DNA of 63,030 bases, taken from the NCBI GenBank assembly GCA_021323535.1, contig JAJONO010000019.1, positions 1-63,030 on the forward strand, written 5' to 3'. This DNA comes from Bacteroidota bacterium. GTDB taxonomy: Bacteria > Bacteroidota > Bacteroidia > B-17B0 > Aurantibacillaceae. Below the pieces are notes generated by a model. That model was not told where the DNA came from. It saw only the letters and a program-made list of their open reading frames with translations, and ran no database searches. A program made the position numbers and the translations under genes. Shown here piece after piece: positions 1 through 9,419 of this stretch. The first letter of the stretch is position 1; every line of letters begins with the position of its first letter.

Positions 1-1116
1 CACATAATACGGCGCCAGCCAACTCCATGAAACAACGTTTGAAGAAGACTGATTTATAAACCCTATTGTCATTGTAGGACTACAGGTCATTGAAGGAGGC
101 GTAAGTGTAAACTGGGCTGTTACCTGCTCTACATATACCGTTTTTGTTTGTGATGCTGAACAGGTGCTTCCTGGTGCAGGAATTGTAGTTGCAGAGATTG
201 TATAAACTCCCGGTGCAAAATAAGGACTAACTGTAGATGATACATTTGACAGGGTTAAAGAAGAACCCGGAGTAGCCGAACCAAAATTCCAGAACACCTG
301 TGAAATATTAGAGTTGGCAGTAACATTAAAATTGGAACCAAGGCAGATTGTAGAAGGAGCCGTAATGCTCAATGAGGGCTGATTTACCGAAAAATTTACA
401 GCGGTGCTGCCCGTACAGTTATTGTTATCAGTCACTGTTAAAGAAGCAGTATAATTCCCCGTAACGTTGTAAGTAATTGTTCCCGGATTTTGAAGTGACG
501 ACGAAGTCGTGCTTCCTCCCGGAAAACTCCAGTTATATGTTAAACCTCCCCCTGTTGGAGACCCGGAAATACAATTTGAACCGCTGAACGTTGCGCTGTA
601 AGGTGCAGAACAGGCGCCAAGCGGGCTTGGATTAGAAGAAATAATAACAGACGGGGGCGCAGAAACATTTACTGTACCAATAGTGGTATTATCACTGCAA
701 CCATTAGCGTCGGTTACAGAAAGAGTAATACTATAACTCCCCGGAGTAGGATAAGAATAAGAAGTTGTGGACGTAACTGTAACAGTTTTAGGAGCGCAGC
801 CGCTAGCCGGTTGCGCAATAGAAAAAGCAGGAGTTGGTTTAGGCGCCACTTTAATAACGATGCTATAAGATGTGGTTCCTCCCACAAGACAGGTTACGGT
901 GTAATTTCCTGGCGTTGTATATGCAACGCTTGGGTTTTGCAAAGTAGATGTTTGGGAGTTACCGAAGTTCCAGGAATAAGAAGAGCCCGATGTTACAGAA
1001 AAAGTGATTCCTGAAGGGAGACAAACAACGGTTGAGGTAACAGAAATCTGGGCCCTACTATTGAATGCGTAAAAACAAACAAGAAGAAAAAAAAGTTTGG
1101 CTGTTTGTTTGAACAT
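1..1116 (-). CDS. Secreted PKD-repeat protein, N-terminal part (cut by window start)
   Basis: The minus strand is open from an ATG at 1116 to the window edge (372 codons, no stop), so the C-terminus lies outside. The first ~25 residues are a signal peptide (MFKQTAKLFFLLVCFYAF, then NSRAQ). It is followed by Ser/Thr/Gly-rich modules with the PKD signature (YSWNFG near residues 46-51, PGNYTVTC, TPGSYSITLSVTDANGC, YNWSFPGG, TGNYTASLTVTDNNNC). Such proteins in Bacteroidota are usually exported, adhesin-like or gliding-associated cell-surface proteins, and a T9SS sorting domain would be expected at the missing end. One PKD module (around residues 100-140) lacks its central W-x-F/G stretch. Function beyond extracellular adhesion or structure is not inferable. 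Confidence 0.8.
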   Translation of the reverse strand, partial: MFKQTAKLFFLLVCFYAFNSRAQISVTSTVVCLPSGITFSVTSGSSYSWNFGNSQTSTLQNPSVAYTTPGNYTVTCLVGGTTSYSIVIKVAPKPTPAFSIAQPASGCAPKTVTVTSTTSYSYPTPGSYSITLSVTDANGCSDNTTIGTVNVSAPPSVIISSNPSPLGACSAPYSATFSGSNCISGSPTGGGLTYNWSFPGGSTTSSSLQNPGTITYNVTGNYTASLTVTDNNNCTGSTAVNFSVNQPSLSITAPSTICLGSNFNVTANSNISQVFWNFGSATPGSSLTLSNVSSTVSPYFAPGVYTISATTIPAPGSTCSASQTKTVYVEQVTAQFTLTPPSMTCSPTMTIGFINQSSSNVVSWSWLAPYYV

Positions 1117-1182
1117 GTTGTTTAATAGCTTAAATTTGGATTTATCAAATATAGTGAATTACCTATTTAGCACAAAGATATT

Positions 1183-2079
1183 TTGAAAAAAATCTTGCTT
1201 GTCATATTAATTTTCATTAGCTTCCGGAATTACTCTCAGGCAGTATCTCCCAATCTTGCTTCAACATTAAAACACGATACGTGTCTTAACAAAAAATTCT
1301 CTATTGTATTTTATCTTTTACCCGACAGTTCTTTTTTTCCTGTTGTTCAGGCAAATTATAATGCCATTGTTAATCAGACTATAACTCCGTTCATTAATCA
1401 TATTAACGAAGTATTTAAACCCATCTGTGTTTCATTCGAGGCCTGCTCCACAGTAGTTATTCCAAATTATCCGTTTTCGCAATGGGATCAGCAGATTACC
1501 GATCCGATCGTTACATCGAACTGGTACACCGATCGAACTATTAATTTTTATCTTCCTGTAAGTGCAACAACTACGCTCTCTAATGAATCAGGGGGCTACG
1601 CTTATCCTCCTCCTGCAAATAATACAGTGACACCAACCAAAGATGTAATAGTCTGCGAGCTATCGGTACTTACAACTTCAAATGCGGTTTCCTTCCAGAG
1701 CACCGAACCACTTCATATCATGGGTCATTTTTTCGGTCTCGCCAATACCTTCGACGAACTTGGAACTCCTGCTGTGCCTGCTCCACCGGCACAAGCCATC
1801 AGTGGCGAATTTTTCGACAGAACCAATTGTACCACCAATGGAGATCAGATCTGCGATACCGAAGCTGATCCTTATCCTTTACAATACAATCCGAGCATGA
1901 TTCCTAATGCTCCCTGTTGGTATGACAAAACTCCGGGACAATTAGACGGTAAATCGCAGTATTATGTTCCACCTGTAGACAATATCATGTCGCGCTACGG
2001 CTGTCGCTGTAAATTCACCCAGGAACAGTATAATAAAATGGCCCGTACCATTCTTAAGCAACGCCTTTATTTACACTAA
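1183..2079 (+). CDS. Secreted pappalysin-like (M43) protein with degenerate zinc site
   Basis: 298 aa, TTG start, directly followed by a signal peptide (KKILLVILIFISF ... YSQA). The C-terminal half matches the M43 cytophagalysin/pappalysin pattern. It has a GHFFGLANTF segment, a GDQICDT segment (usual GDxxCDTP) and a C-terminal NIMSRYG...FT.EQ..KM Met-turn region. The expected motif HExxHxxGxxH reads H178-I179-M-G-H182-F-F-G185-L-A-N188, so the catalytic Glu is Ile and the third zinc ligand His is Asn. The fold is probably retained but peptidase activity is doubtful. It lacks a T9SS tail. It stands alone, divergent from the PKD gene, with sucA downstream. Confidence 0.75.
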   Translation: MKKILLVILIFISFRNYSQAVSPNLASTLKHDTCLNKKFSIVFYLLPDSSFFPVVQANYNAIVNQTITPFINHINEVFKPICVSFEACSTVVIPNYPFSQWDQQITDPIVTSNWYTDRTINFYLPVSATTTLSNESGGYAYPPPANNTVTPTKDVIVCELSVLTTSNAVSFQSTEPLHIMGHFFGLANTFDELGTPAVPAPPAQAISGEFFDRTNCTTNGDQICDTEADPYPLQYNPSMIPNAPCWYDKTPGQLDGKSQYYVPPVDNIMSRYGCRCKFTQEQYNKMARTILKQRLYLH

Positions 2080-2122
2080 TTTACAGCTCATTTAACAGCT
2101 GTTTTCATTCTGCTTTCCGGCA

Positions 2123-2130
2123 TAATTTTG
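2123..2130 (+). promoter_or_regulatory. Candidate -7 promoter box upstream of sucA
   Basis: TAATTTTG fits the Bacteroidota -7 consensus TAnnTTTG and lies 64 bases before the sucA ATG. No good TTTG -33 box is seen at the usual distance, so this is tentative. Confidence 0.35.
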
Positions 2131-2193
2131 CAAAGAAAAAACCTTCCTTTTGCATCAATATTTTATTACATTTACCTTCTCTAATTAAACAAA

Positions 2194-4914
2194 ATGGATA
2201 AATTCTCTTATTTAGGAAACAGTGATGTGAATGCGGTGGAAGAGCTTTTTGTACAATACCAGAAAGATCCGAACGCAGTTGATAAAACCTGGCAGGATTT
2301 TTTTAAAGGATTCGAATTCGCCAAAACAGATTATTCTTCTTCGGGCGGCGCAATCCCCGAAAATGTAAGTAAGGAATTCAAAGTAATCAGCCTCATTACA
2401 GGTTACCGTCAGCGTGGGCATTTATTCACTAAAACTAACCCCGTTCGTCAGCGTCGTACTTATGAGCCAAGTCTGGCCCTCGAAAATTTCGGACTTTCAG
2501 ATAAAGATCTCAATGTTGTTTTCCAAGCCGGAAATGAGATTGGAATTGGCGCCGCAAAATTAAAAGACATTATCGCTCATCTTGAGCAAACATACTGCCA
2601 GAGTATTGGCGTTGAATATTTATACATGCGCGAGCCTAAAGTGTTAAAATGGCTGCAGGAACGCATGGAAAAAAGCCGCAACACACCTACTTTCTCAAAA
2701 GAAGAGAAAAAAGTGATCCTCAAAAAATTAACACAGGCTGTTGTATTTGAAAATTATCTCCATACAAAATTCGTGGGACAAAAACGCTTCTCGCTTGAAG
2801 GTGGCGAAGCTGTTATTCCTGCAATCAATGCCTTGATGGAACATGGCGCTAATCTCGGCATCGAAGATTACGTGATTGGTATGGCTCACAGGGGACGTTT
2901 GAACGTTCTTACCAACATCATGAATAAAACCTACAAAGATGTTTTCACGGAGTTTGAAGGAAGGCCAAGTGAAGATTCTTTATTTGACGGCGACGTGAAA
3001 TATCACATGGGTTATTCATCTGATCAGGTAAGCGACGGCGGGAAAAAAGTTCACATCAGCTTAACGCCAAATCCTTCGCACTTAGAAACTGTTGCGGCAG
3101 TTGTACAAGGTATCGTTCGCGCTAAAATTGATAATCTTCATAAAGGAGAAAATTTAAAAGCATGTCCGGTTATTTTGCACGGCGACGCTGCTGTGGCAGG
3201 ACAAGGATTAGTTTATGAATTAATTCAGATGAGCCAGCTCGACGGTTACAAAACCGGTGGAACTGTTCACTACGTGATCAATAACCAGGTAGGGTTTACA
3301 ACCAACTTCGTTGACGCACGTTCATCCACCTATTGTACCGATATCGCTAAAGTTGTTCTTAGCCCGGTGTTTCACGTTAACGGCGACGATGTTGAAGCAT
3401 TATGTTTTATATCGAGACTCGCTATGGAATTCCGTCAGACATTCAAACGCGATGTGTTTGTGGATGTTCTTTGTTACCGTAAATACGGACACAACGAAGG
3501 CGATGAGCCCCGTTTCACGCAACCGTTATTATATAAGGCAATCGCATCACATCCGAATCCAAAAGATATTTATGTGAAGAAACTTGAAGCAGAAGGATCT
3601 TTTACTGCCGAAGAAGCAAAAGAAGTGGAAAGTACTTTCAAAGCTGAACTTGACACGAACTTAGACGAAGCTAAAAAAACAGATAAAGCGAAAATCACTT
3701 CTTTCCTTGAAGGAAACTGGAAAGGCGTGAAGATGGCAACTGATAAAGATTTTGACGAATCTCCGAAAACCATCATCGATGAAAAAACTTTCCTCGATCT
3801 CGCTAAAAAAACCACGGAACTTCCGAAGGATAAAAAATTCTTCAATAAAATTCAGAAAGTATTCGAAGACAGAAAAGCCATGATCACCAACGATAGTTAC
3901 GATTGGGCCATGGGCGAACTTCTTGCTTATGCTTCATTGATGAAAGAAGGATTTCCGGTTCGTTTCAGCGGGCAGGATGTTGAACGCGGAACGTTTTCGC
4001 ACCGTCATGCTATTGTAAAACTGGAAGATAGTGAAGAAGAATATACTCCACTAAACAATATTGACGCCAATGTAAAACTGAGCATCTACAATTCATTGTT
4101 AAGTGAATATGGTGTTCTTGGTTTTGAATACGGTTACGCGTTTGCAGCGCCAAACACACTTACCATTTGGGAAGCGCAGTTCGGTGATTTCTTCAACGGC
4201 GCGCAAATTATTATCGATCAGTATTTAACTTCTGCAGAATATAAATGGAGAAGGATGAATGGCCTCGTGCTATTGTTGCCTCACGGTTACGAAGGGCAAG
4301 GTCCTGAACATTCCAGCTCACGTATGGAGCGTTTCTTACAGGCTTGTGCCGACAACAACATGCAGATCGTTAATACAACTACACCGGCACAACAGTTTCA
4401 TGTTATTCGTCGCCAGTTAAAACGCGATTTCCGTAAACCATTGGTTTGTTTTACTCCAAAAAAATTATTGAGATATCCTAGCTGCGTAAGCAAACTTGCA
4501 GATTTCACAAAAAATAATTTCCAGGAAATTATTGATGATAACGTTGATGCTAAAAAAGTAACACGCGTTGCTTTCTGCTCAGGAAAAGTTTATTACGATC
4601 TCATTGAGCGTCGCGAAAAAGAAGGCGTGAACGATATCGCATTTGTTCGTATCGAGCAATTGTATCCGTTCCCTAAAAAACAAATTGACGCGATACTAAA
4701 AAAATACAGCGGCGCAAAAGAATTTATGTTTGTACAGGAAGAACCTGAGAACATGGGTCCTTGGCGCTTTGTTGACCAGAACTTACGCTCAATGAATTTA
4801 AAATACGTTGGTCGCCCTGCCGCGGCAAGCCCTGCAACAGGCTTTGCGAAACGTCATGCCCAGGAGAACGAAGACATTATGACCAGCATCTTCAAAAAAG
4901 TATTAGTAAAATAA
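2194..4914 (+). CDS. sucA: 2-oxoglutarate dehydrogenase E1 component
   Basis: 906 aa thiamine-diphosphate enzyme that decarboxylates 2-oxoglutarate and succinylates the lipoyl group of E2 in the TCA cycle. Length is normal for the family. The N-terminal E2-binding segment (FSYLGNSDVNAVEELF...WQDFFKGFE, residues 4-46) is present. The core shows HGDAAVAGQG (around 329), the ThDP/Mg motif NNQVGFTT (around 363) and HNEGDEP (433-439). The C-terminal transketolase-like half includes the typical LPHGYEGQGPEHSS segment. It lies 26 bp upstream of sucB in the same direction and is very likely co-transcribed with it. The E3 dihydrolipoamide dehydrogenase is not in the window. Confidence 0.97.
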   Translation: MDKFSYLGNSDVNAVEELFVQYQKDPNAVDKTWQDFFKGFEFAKTDYSSSGGAIPENVSKEFKVISLITGYRQRGHLFTKTNPVRQRRTYEPSLALENFGLSDKDLNVVFQAGNEIGIGAAKLKDIIAHLEQTYCQSIGVEYLYMREPKVLKWLQERMEKSRNTPTFSKEEKKVILKKLTQAVVFENYLHTKFVGQKRFSLEGGEAVIPAINALMEHGANLGIEDYVIGMAHRGRLNVLTNIMNKTYKDVFTEFEGRPSEDSLFDGDVKYHMGYSSDQVSDGGKKVHISLTPNPSHLETVAAVVQGIVRAKIDNLHKGENLKACPVILHGDAAVAGQGLVYELIQMSQLDGYKTGGTVHYVINNQVGFTTNFVDARSSTYCTDIAKVVLSPVFHVNGDDVEALCFISRLAMEFRQTFKRDVFVDVLCYRKYGHNEGDEPRFTQPLLYKAIASHPNPKDIYVKKLEAEGSFTAEEAKEVESTFKAELDTNLDEAKKTDKAKITSFLEGNWKGVKMATDKDFDESPKTIIDEKTFLDLAKKTTELPKDKKFFNKIQKVFEDRKAMITNDSYDWAMGELLAYASLMKEGFPVRFSGQDVERGTFSHRHAIVKLEDSEEEYTPLNNIDANVKLSIYNSLLSEYGVLGFEYGYAFAAPNTLTIWEAQFGDFFNGAQIIIDQYLTSAEYKWRRMNGLVLLLPHGYEGQGPEHSSSRMERFLQACADNNMQIVNTTTPAQQFHVIRRQLKRDFRKPLVCFTPKKLLRYPSCVSKLADFTKNNFQEIIDDNVDAKKVTRVAFCSGKVYYDLIERREKEGVNDIAFVRIEQLYPFPKKQIDAILKKYSGAKEFMFVQEEPENMGPWRFVDQNLRSMNLKYVGRPAAASPATGFAKRHAQENEDIMTSIFKKVLVK

Positions 4915-4940
4915 AAGATAATTAAATACACAAAATTGTT

Positions 4941-6203
4941 ATGGCAATAGTAGAATTAAAAGTACCAAGTCCGGGAGAATCGATCACAGAAGTTGTAATT
5001 GCGCGCTGGGTAAAACAAACAGGCGACATTGTTGAGAAAGACGAAGTTCTTGCTGAGATCGACTCTGATAAAGCCACTTTAACCCTGAATGCTGAAGACA
5101 GCGGAAAAATTGAACTTCTTGCCGCTGAAGGCGACACGGTGAAAGTTGGACAGGTAGTTGTTAAAATAGATAATTCATTTAAACCGGAAGCCAAGGCAAA
5201 AGAAACAAGTCAAAAGTCAGAAGCAAAAGTAGAAACCAAAAAAGAAGAACCGAAAAAAGAAACTGCCAAAGTGGAAACCGTTAGCAAGGAATCTTACGCT
5301 TCGGGAACACCAAGTGTTGCTGCTGCCAAGATCATGTCTGAAAACGGAATCAGTTCAAAACAACTGAATGGGACAGGTAAAGACGGCCGTATTACCAAAC
5401 AGGATGTGCTTGCCGCTTTATCAAACGGATTGCCTACCGCTTCAAAAGTGTTAAGCAACAGCTGGCAGGGCGGTCGTGATAAAGAGAAAACAAAAATGAC
5501 TTCATTGCGTAAAGCAGTGGCCCGTCGTTTGGTTTCTGTGAAGAACGAAACGGCCATGTTAACTACGTTCAACGAAATTGACATGAGCGCCATCTATGAG
5601 ATACGTGCCAAATACAAAGACAAATTCAAAGAAGTTCACGGATCAAATGTTGGTTTCATGAGTTTCTTTACCAAAGCGGTTTGCGAAGCCTTGTATCATT
5701 TCCCGGCAGTGAACGGAATGATTGATGGAGAAGAAATTATTTATAATAAATATTGTGATATCGGTATCGCTGTAAGCGCGCCAAAAGGATTAATGGTTCC
5801 TGTGTTACGCAATGCAGAACTCATGAGTCTTGCCGAAATTGAAAAAGGAATTAAAGAACTTGCCATTAAAGCGCGTGATGGAAAATTAACCATTCCGGAA
5901 ATGGAAGGCGGAACGTTTACGATCACCAATGGTGGAGTTTTCGGAAGTATGATGAGTACTCCTATTATCAACCCTCCTCAGAGTGCGATCTTAGGAATGC
6001 ACAATGTGGTGGAGCGCCCGATGGCTGTAAACGGACAAGTAGTTATTCGCCCCATGATGTACGTAGCTTTAAGTTACGATCACAGAATTATCGACGGACG
6101 TGAGAGCGTAGGTTTCCTTGTAAAAGTGAAAGAGATGCTCGAGAATCCTAATAGAATTTTATTTGGTGGTAAATTACCAGAAGAAATATTACTTGGCTTA
6201 TAA
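4941..6203 (+). CDS. sucB: 2-oxoglutarate dehydrogenase E2 (dihydrolipoyllysine succinyltransferase)
   Basis: 420 aa. The N-terminal lipoyl domain (residues 1-77) carries the lipoylated lysine in DSDKAT (K44). A Lys/Glu-rich linker (80-118) leads to the peripheral-subunit-binding domain (about 122-160, [10 protein letters not shown]...[11 protein letters not shown]). The C-terminal acyltransferase domain ends with the catalytic SYDHRIIDG (H381). It transfers the succinyl group from E1-bound intermediate to CoA. Order sucA-sucB is the usual one. A strong hairpin terminator follows at 6253-6287. Confidence 0.96.
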   Translation: MAIVELKVPSPGESITEVVIARWVKQTGDIVEKDEVLAEIDSDKATLTLNAEDSGKIELLAAEGDTVKVGQVVVKIDNSFKPEAKAKETSQKSEAKVETKKEEPKKETAKVETVSKESYASGTPSVAAAKIMSENGISSKQLNGTGKDGRITKQDVLAALSNGLPTASKVLSNSWQGGRDKEKTKMTSLRKAVARRLVSVKNETAMLTTFNEIDMSAIYEIRAKYKDKFKEVHGSNVGFMSFFTKAVCEALYHFPAVNGMIDGEEIIYNKYCDIGIAVSAPKGLMVPVLRNAELMSLAEIEKGIKELAIKARDGKLTIPEMEGGTFTITNGGVFGSMMSTPIINPPQSAILGMHNVVERPMAVNGQVVIRPMMYVALSYDHRIIDGRESVGFLVKVKEMLENPNRILFGGKLPEEILLGL

Positions 6204-6204
6204 A

Positions 6205-6238
6205 ACGCGGATTTCGCTAATTACGCGAATCCAGATTC
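6205..6238. repeat. Dispersed intergenic mini-repeat (gcg-aatt type)
   Basis: Just after the sucB stop, a string of short alternating words (GCGGATTTCGC, TAATTACGCGAAT) belongs to a degenerate intergenic family also seen at 16278-16340, 35777-35857 and 49154-49223. It is noncoding. Confidence 0.5.
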
Positions 6239-6252
6239 AAAAATTCCAGATA

Positions 6253-6287
6253 AAAAAAATCCTCTGGTTGCTCCAGAGGATTTTTTA
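6253..6287. terminator. Bidirectional rho-independent terminator between sucB and a convergent gene
   Basis: Stem CCTCTGG / CCAGAGG with loop TTGCT, extended by AAAAAAAT on one side and ATTTTTTATT on the other, so both strands have a T-tract. It lies between convergent genes ending at 6203 and 6299. Confidence 0.9.
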
Positions 6288-6298
6288 TTCTATTTATT

Positions 6299-8188
6299 TT
6301 AATTCAACACTATTTTCTTCATAATGTTCGTATTGTTGTTACCAGAGATCTTTAAGAAGTAAATTCCCTTAGCAAGATCGCGGGTGCTGAAACTGAACGA
6401 ATTCTGTTTTACTTTTACCCAATCCCTTAATAACACATGAATCACTTTTCCCTGCGCATCTAAAATTTCGAAAGAAAGATATTCCTGCTTCGGAATGTCA
6501 ATTTCTACTGTGAAAATATCGTTTGCCGGATTAGGAAATACGTTCACTGAATTTGCACTTTCGTCTTTTGAAGGAGCGTGTGTCACCATTCCTGAATTCA
6601 ATACGAGTTGCGTTACCCACGCACCATGCGCCCTTGGATAGGAAGCGCTGTACGTGTAGCCATAATAACCGCTCACCCAAACTTCGCCTGGATAATTGTA
6701 ACGACGCTGTGAGCCCGAGTAATCGCCCCAACGTTCAAGATTCGCGGCAAGAAGGTTTATCCACGTGGCCCCATTCTGAATCCTGATCTTCGGAGAAAAA
6801 TCTCCCAATCCATCGGCTCGTATTGCCGAAATTCCTGCATACACTTTATCGGAAGTATGATCAAAATTTATAATAGCATTATCGTCGGTTGGACCGTTAC
6901 CCGCATAAGAAATATTGGGATACGCAAAATCCATTGTATCATTCGTTATCATATAGCCTGTTACTGTGGGGCTGGCGGCGGCTGGGTTATCAATGATGCC
7001 GTAATATACCGTACTTAAATTATTGGCCGGGTTTTTTGTGTTGTGAACATATTGAATTTTGTTGTTCTCGTAAAAAGCGCCAAGGTTTCTACTGTCGTTC
7101 GTGGCAAGAGATTGTGAAACCGCCGTTGGTTGTCTTCCCGGAGGGGGGAAATAATATGGTTGACTCGCGATCATTACTTTAGAAGTAACTGTTAAAGTAG
7201 GCGCACCGATTGTATCTGTAACATTCACCAAAAACACGCTGTCGTTTTGTGAAGCAAGATTTCTGTTGGAAACAAAATACATGTTTGGTGTTTTGAGGTT
7301 GCTTCCTCCTTTTGCAGGACAAAGATTCCTGATCGCTTTTCCGTTGAATTTAATATTCGAGTGAAGTACCGAGCCGATAGGAAGTCCCGCGTAACCCGAA
7401 TCTTTTTTCATCTGCCATACTAAAGTTTCCACAAAACCTGTTTGCCAGCTACTATCGTTATACAAATAATTTACGCTCAGAAATAATTCCTTTTCAGTCA
7501 TGGATATCATTGGGTAATCCGACCAAAGTCCTACATTGAGTGGGTCTCCCGGAAGTGTGTATAAATTCCAGTTTCCATTCGGATCATTTGTTTGTGTAAA
7601 ACCCACAATGATCTTGCTGGTAGTATCTACAAAACCAACGAGGCAAACCAATACAAAACGGTCGCGAAGAGGATCGTACATAACTTTAGGATCAAATTCC
7701 TGGTGAAGACTATTGATAGGCGTTGTAAAAGCCGCGAGTGATTTTACCGGAGAAACGGAATTTGTAACAGTGTTCCGGATAAAAATATTCGTGTTCTGAA
7801 CAGACACTAACTGTCCGCTGTTTGAAATAGCCATATCGTTATCATTGGGCGTGCTAACTCCCCATGGGTTTGCGAAAAAACTTTGTCCGCCCACAAGATT
7901 TGGCAGAATAGCGCTTTGCGACTTTGCTTGCGGAACCGATTTTTCGGGATAATTATACTGTTCCATTTTAGCTGATCCCTGTTTAGGCATTTCGCGGAGC
8001 ATCAGCTTGGGATTAAAATCTTTCTGAACAGCGGAAAAATTAACGGTAGTTTGTTTTTTGATCACAAAGTGTTTTTGAACCGGAGCGGTTCCTTTGTTTG
8101 TTGCACGCTGCGCTCTTGTAATGCTGCAGGTAGTAAGAATAATAAAGAGAATGTATAAATACCTCATGAGTCTGGTTTTTAAATTCAT
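6299..8188 (-). CDS. T9SS-exported protein of unknown function
   Basis: 629 aa. The N-terminus has a signal peptide (YLYILFIILTTCSITRAQ), and an alternative start at Met8 would give a tighter signal peptide. The C-terminal ~80 residues are a T9SS type A sorting domain (VFPNPANDIFTVEI, FEILDAQGKVI, LAKGIYFLKI, ending KKIVLN). The body (residues 90-520) has no obvious catalytic motif. It contains phrases such as DPLRDRFVLV, SDYPMISMTEKELFLSVNY and ERWGDYSGSQRRY, like beta-propeller-type extracellular proteins of Bacteroidota that are otherwise uncharacterised. It is predicted to be secreted or attached to the outer membrane. It is monocistronic, sharing a bidirectional terminator with sucB. Confidence 0.85.
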   Translation of the reverse strand: MNLKTRLMRYLYILFIILTTCSITRAQRATNKGTAPVQKHFVIKKQTTVNFSAVQKDFNPKLMLREMPKQGSAKMEQYNYPEKSVPQAKSQSAILPNLVGGQSFFANPWGVSTPNDNDMAISNSGQLVSVQNTNIFIRNTVTNSVSPVKSLAAFTTPINSLHQEFDPKVMYDPLRDRFVLVCLVGFVDTTSKIIVGFTQTNDPNGNWNLYTLPGDPLNVGLWSDYPMISMTEKELFLSVNYLYNDSSWQTGFVETLVWQMKKDSGYAGLPIGSVLHSNIKFNGKAIRNLCPAKGGSNLKTPNMYFVSNRNLASQNDSVFLVNVTDTIGAPTLTVTSKVMIASQPYYFPPPGRQPTAVSQSLATNDSRNLGAFYENNKIQYVHNTKNPANNLSTVYYGIIDNPAAASPTVTGYMITNDTMDFAYPNISYAGNGPTDDNAIINFDHTSDKVYAGISAIRADGLGDFSPKIRIQNGATWINLLAANLERWGDYSGSQRRYNYPGEVWVSGYYGYTYSASYPRAHGAWVTQLVLNSGMVTHAPSKDESANSVNVFPNPANDIFTVEIDIPKQEYLSFEILDAQGKVIHVLLRDWVKVKQNSFSFSTRDLAKGIYFLKISGNNNTNIMKKIVLN

Positions 8189-8268
8189 TATTAAAATTAG
8201 AAAAAAAAGCCGGACTTCATACTTGTTTGTCCAATTATCTTAAATTTAACGTTTGAAAACCAAATGTT

Positions 8269-8739
8269 ATGAAAAAACTGAATTTAACCCTTGTTTTTGT
8301 TCTTATTGTTTTTGTTTCGTTCTCGCAAACAAAAAAAGAAACTACTAAGAAACCGAAATACGACGAGGCCCTCGCTAAAAAATTAAAGGCCGACGATTAC
8401 GGCATGCATAAATACGTAATGGCATTTTTAAAAGCGGGTCCTAACCGCAACCAGGATTCTGCCACTGCGGCGCAGTTACAAGCGGGGCACATGGCCAACA
8501 TTGAACGTATGGCAGCAGCCGGCGATTTGGTGTTGGCTGGTCCGTTTATGGATAAAGGCGAAGTGCGGGGTATTTACATTTTCAATGTAGAAAGTGTAGA
8601 GAAAGCAAAAGAACTAACAGAAACTGATCCGGCAATTAAAGCGGGAAGACTGATCATGGAACTTCACCCATGGTATGGCTCTGCTGCGTTGATGCAGGTG
8701 AATGAGGTACATAATAAGATTCAGAAGAAGGGTTTTTGA
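8269..8739 (+). CDS. Secreted YciI-like protein
   Basis: 156 aa. A signal peptide (MKKLNLTLVFVLIVFVSFSQ) precedes a YCII-related domain (about residues 45-140). Family features are AGHMANIERMAAAGDLVLAGPF, GIYIFNVESVEKAKEL, and DPAIKAGRLIMELHPW. YciI proteins are small ferredoxin-like alpha/beta barrels whose reaction is mostly unknown. The exported version is common in Bacteroidota. It is divergent from the neighbouring T9SS gene. Confidence 0.85.
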   Translation: MKKLNLTLVFVLIVFVSFSQTKKETTKKPKYDEALAKKLKADDYGMHKYVMAFLKAGPNRNQDSATAAQLQAGHMANIERMAAAGDLVLAGPFMDKGEVRGIYIFNVESVEKAKELTETDPAIKAGRLIMELHPWYGSAALMQVNEVHNKIQKKGF

Positions 8740-8747
8740 TTTGAACA

Positions 8748-8879
8748 ATGCTTTTACTTAGCTGGATTCCATACCTCATGTATTTTATTTATTGGCGAAG
8801 GCGTTATAAACCATTGAAGAAAGAATTCGTGTTTGAGTTTGTTAAGTGTAAGTTTAAGATAAAGATAAAGAAGTGGTGA
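8748..8879 (+). CDS. Possible small membrane peptide
   Basis: A 43-codon ATG ORF fills the gap between the YciI-like gene and the gene at 8884. It has one hydrophobic stretch (LLLSWIPYLMYFIYW) followed by a strongly basic tail rich in Lys and Arg. There is no comparative support, and it could be chance. Its tight spacing to both neighbours (8 bp and 4 bp) is the only contextual argument. Confidence 0.25.
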   Translation: MLLLSWIPYLMYFIYWRRRYKPLKKEFVFEFVKCKFKIKIKKW

Positions 8880-8883
8880 TTTT

Positions 8884-9369
8884 ATGAGATTCCTTTTTTC
8901 CCTTTTACTTTTATTTCAGTTTATGATCTTACTATCGCAGGAGCCAAAAACCATCAAAGTAAAAAAGACAAATGACCCGCAGACAGATTCTGTGTTTTAC
9001 GATTTTGAAAAAAGAGCGCTTTACTCCAAAACCTCTGGTTACGACAATAGATTTAAAACTCTTAAACAATGTACCTTAAGTTATTCTACAAAAAGAAAAT
9101 CGGGAACCCTGGTAATGAAAAAAAGTAAACTGCCTTCAGAAGTTAAAGATATTCTCTCTTCAAAGTCGAAGGAGATCGTTTTAAAATTCACTGACATTGT
9201 TCTGTTAGCCGACAGTTTAAATCCAAATGAAAGAAAATGTCCAAATCTCACCATAACAAGAACCAAAAAACTAGGCTTTTTCCGGATAGCTATTGGAGGA
9301 TGGTTTGGCATCCCAACTCCTTTTCCTTCCTGGAGAACTCTAGGGACGAAAGTTGAGTGGGGAGATTAA
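8884..9369 (+). CDS. Secreted hypothetical protein
   Basis: 161 aa, not recognised. Residues 1-19 form a signal peptide (MRFLFSLLLLFQFMILLSQ). The mature part is Lys/Ser-rich, with a GWFGIPTPFPSWRTLG stretch near the C-terminus. No lipobox, no sorting domain and no known motif is seen. It is followed 50 bp downstream by another exported unknown protein, so the two may be co-expressed. Confidence 0.6.
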   Translation: MRFLFSLLLLFQFMILLSQEPKTIKVKKTNDPQTDSVFYDFEKRALYSKTSGYDNRFKTLKQCTLSYSTKRKSGTLVMKKSKLPSEVKDILSSKSKEIVLKFTDIVLLADSLNPNERKCPNLTITRTKKLGFFRIAIGGWFGIPTPFPSWRTLGTKVEWGD

Positions 9370-9419
9370 AATTTATGGAAATTTAGTGTTACCACGTCTT
9401 ATAATCAGAAGGAATTAAG

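Noticed and set aside
100-240. Deleted PKD module in the first protein as a frameshift
   Set aside because: The frame continues without interruption on both sides, so it is a shortened module, not a break.
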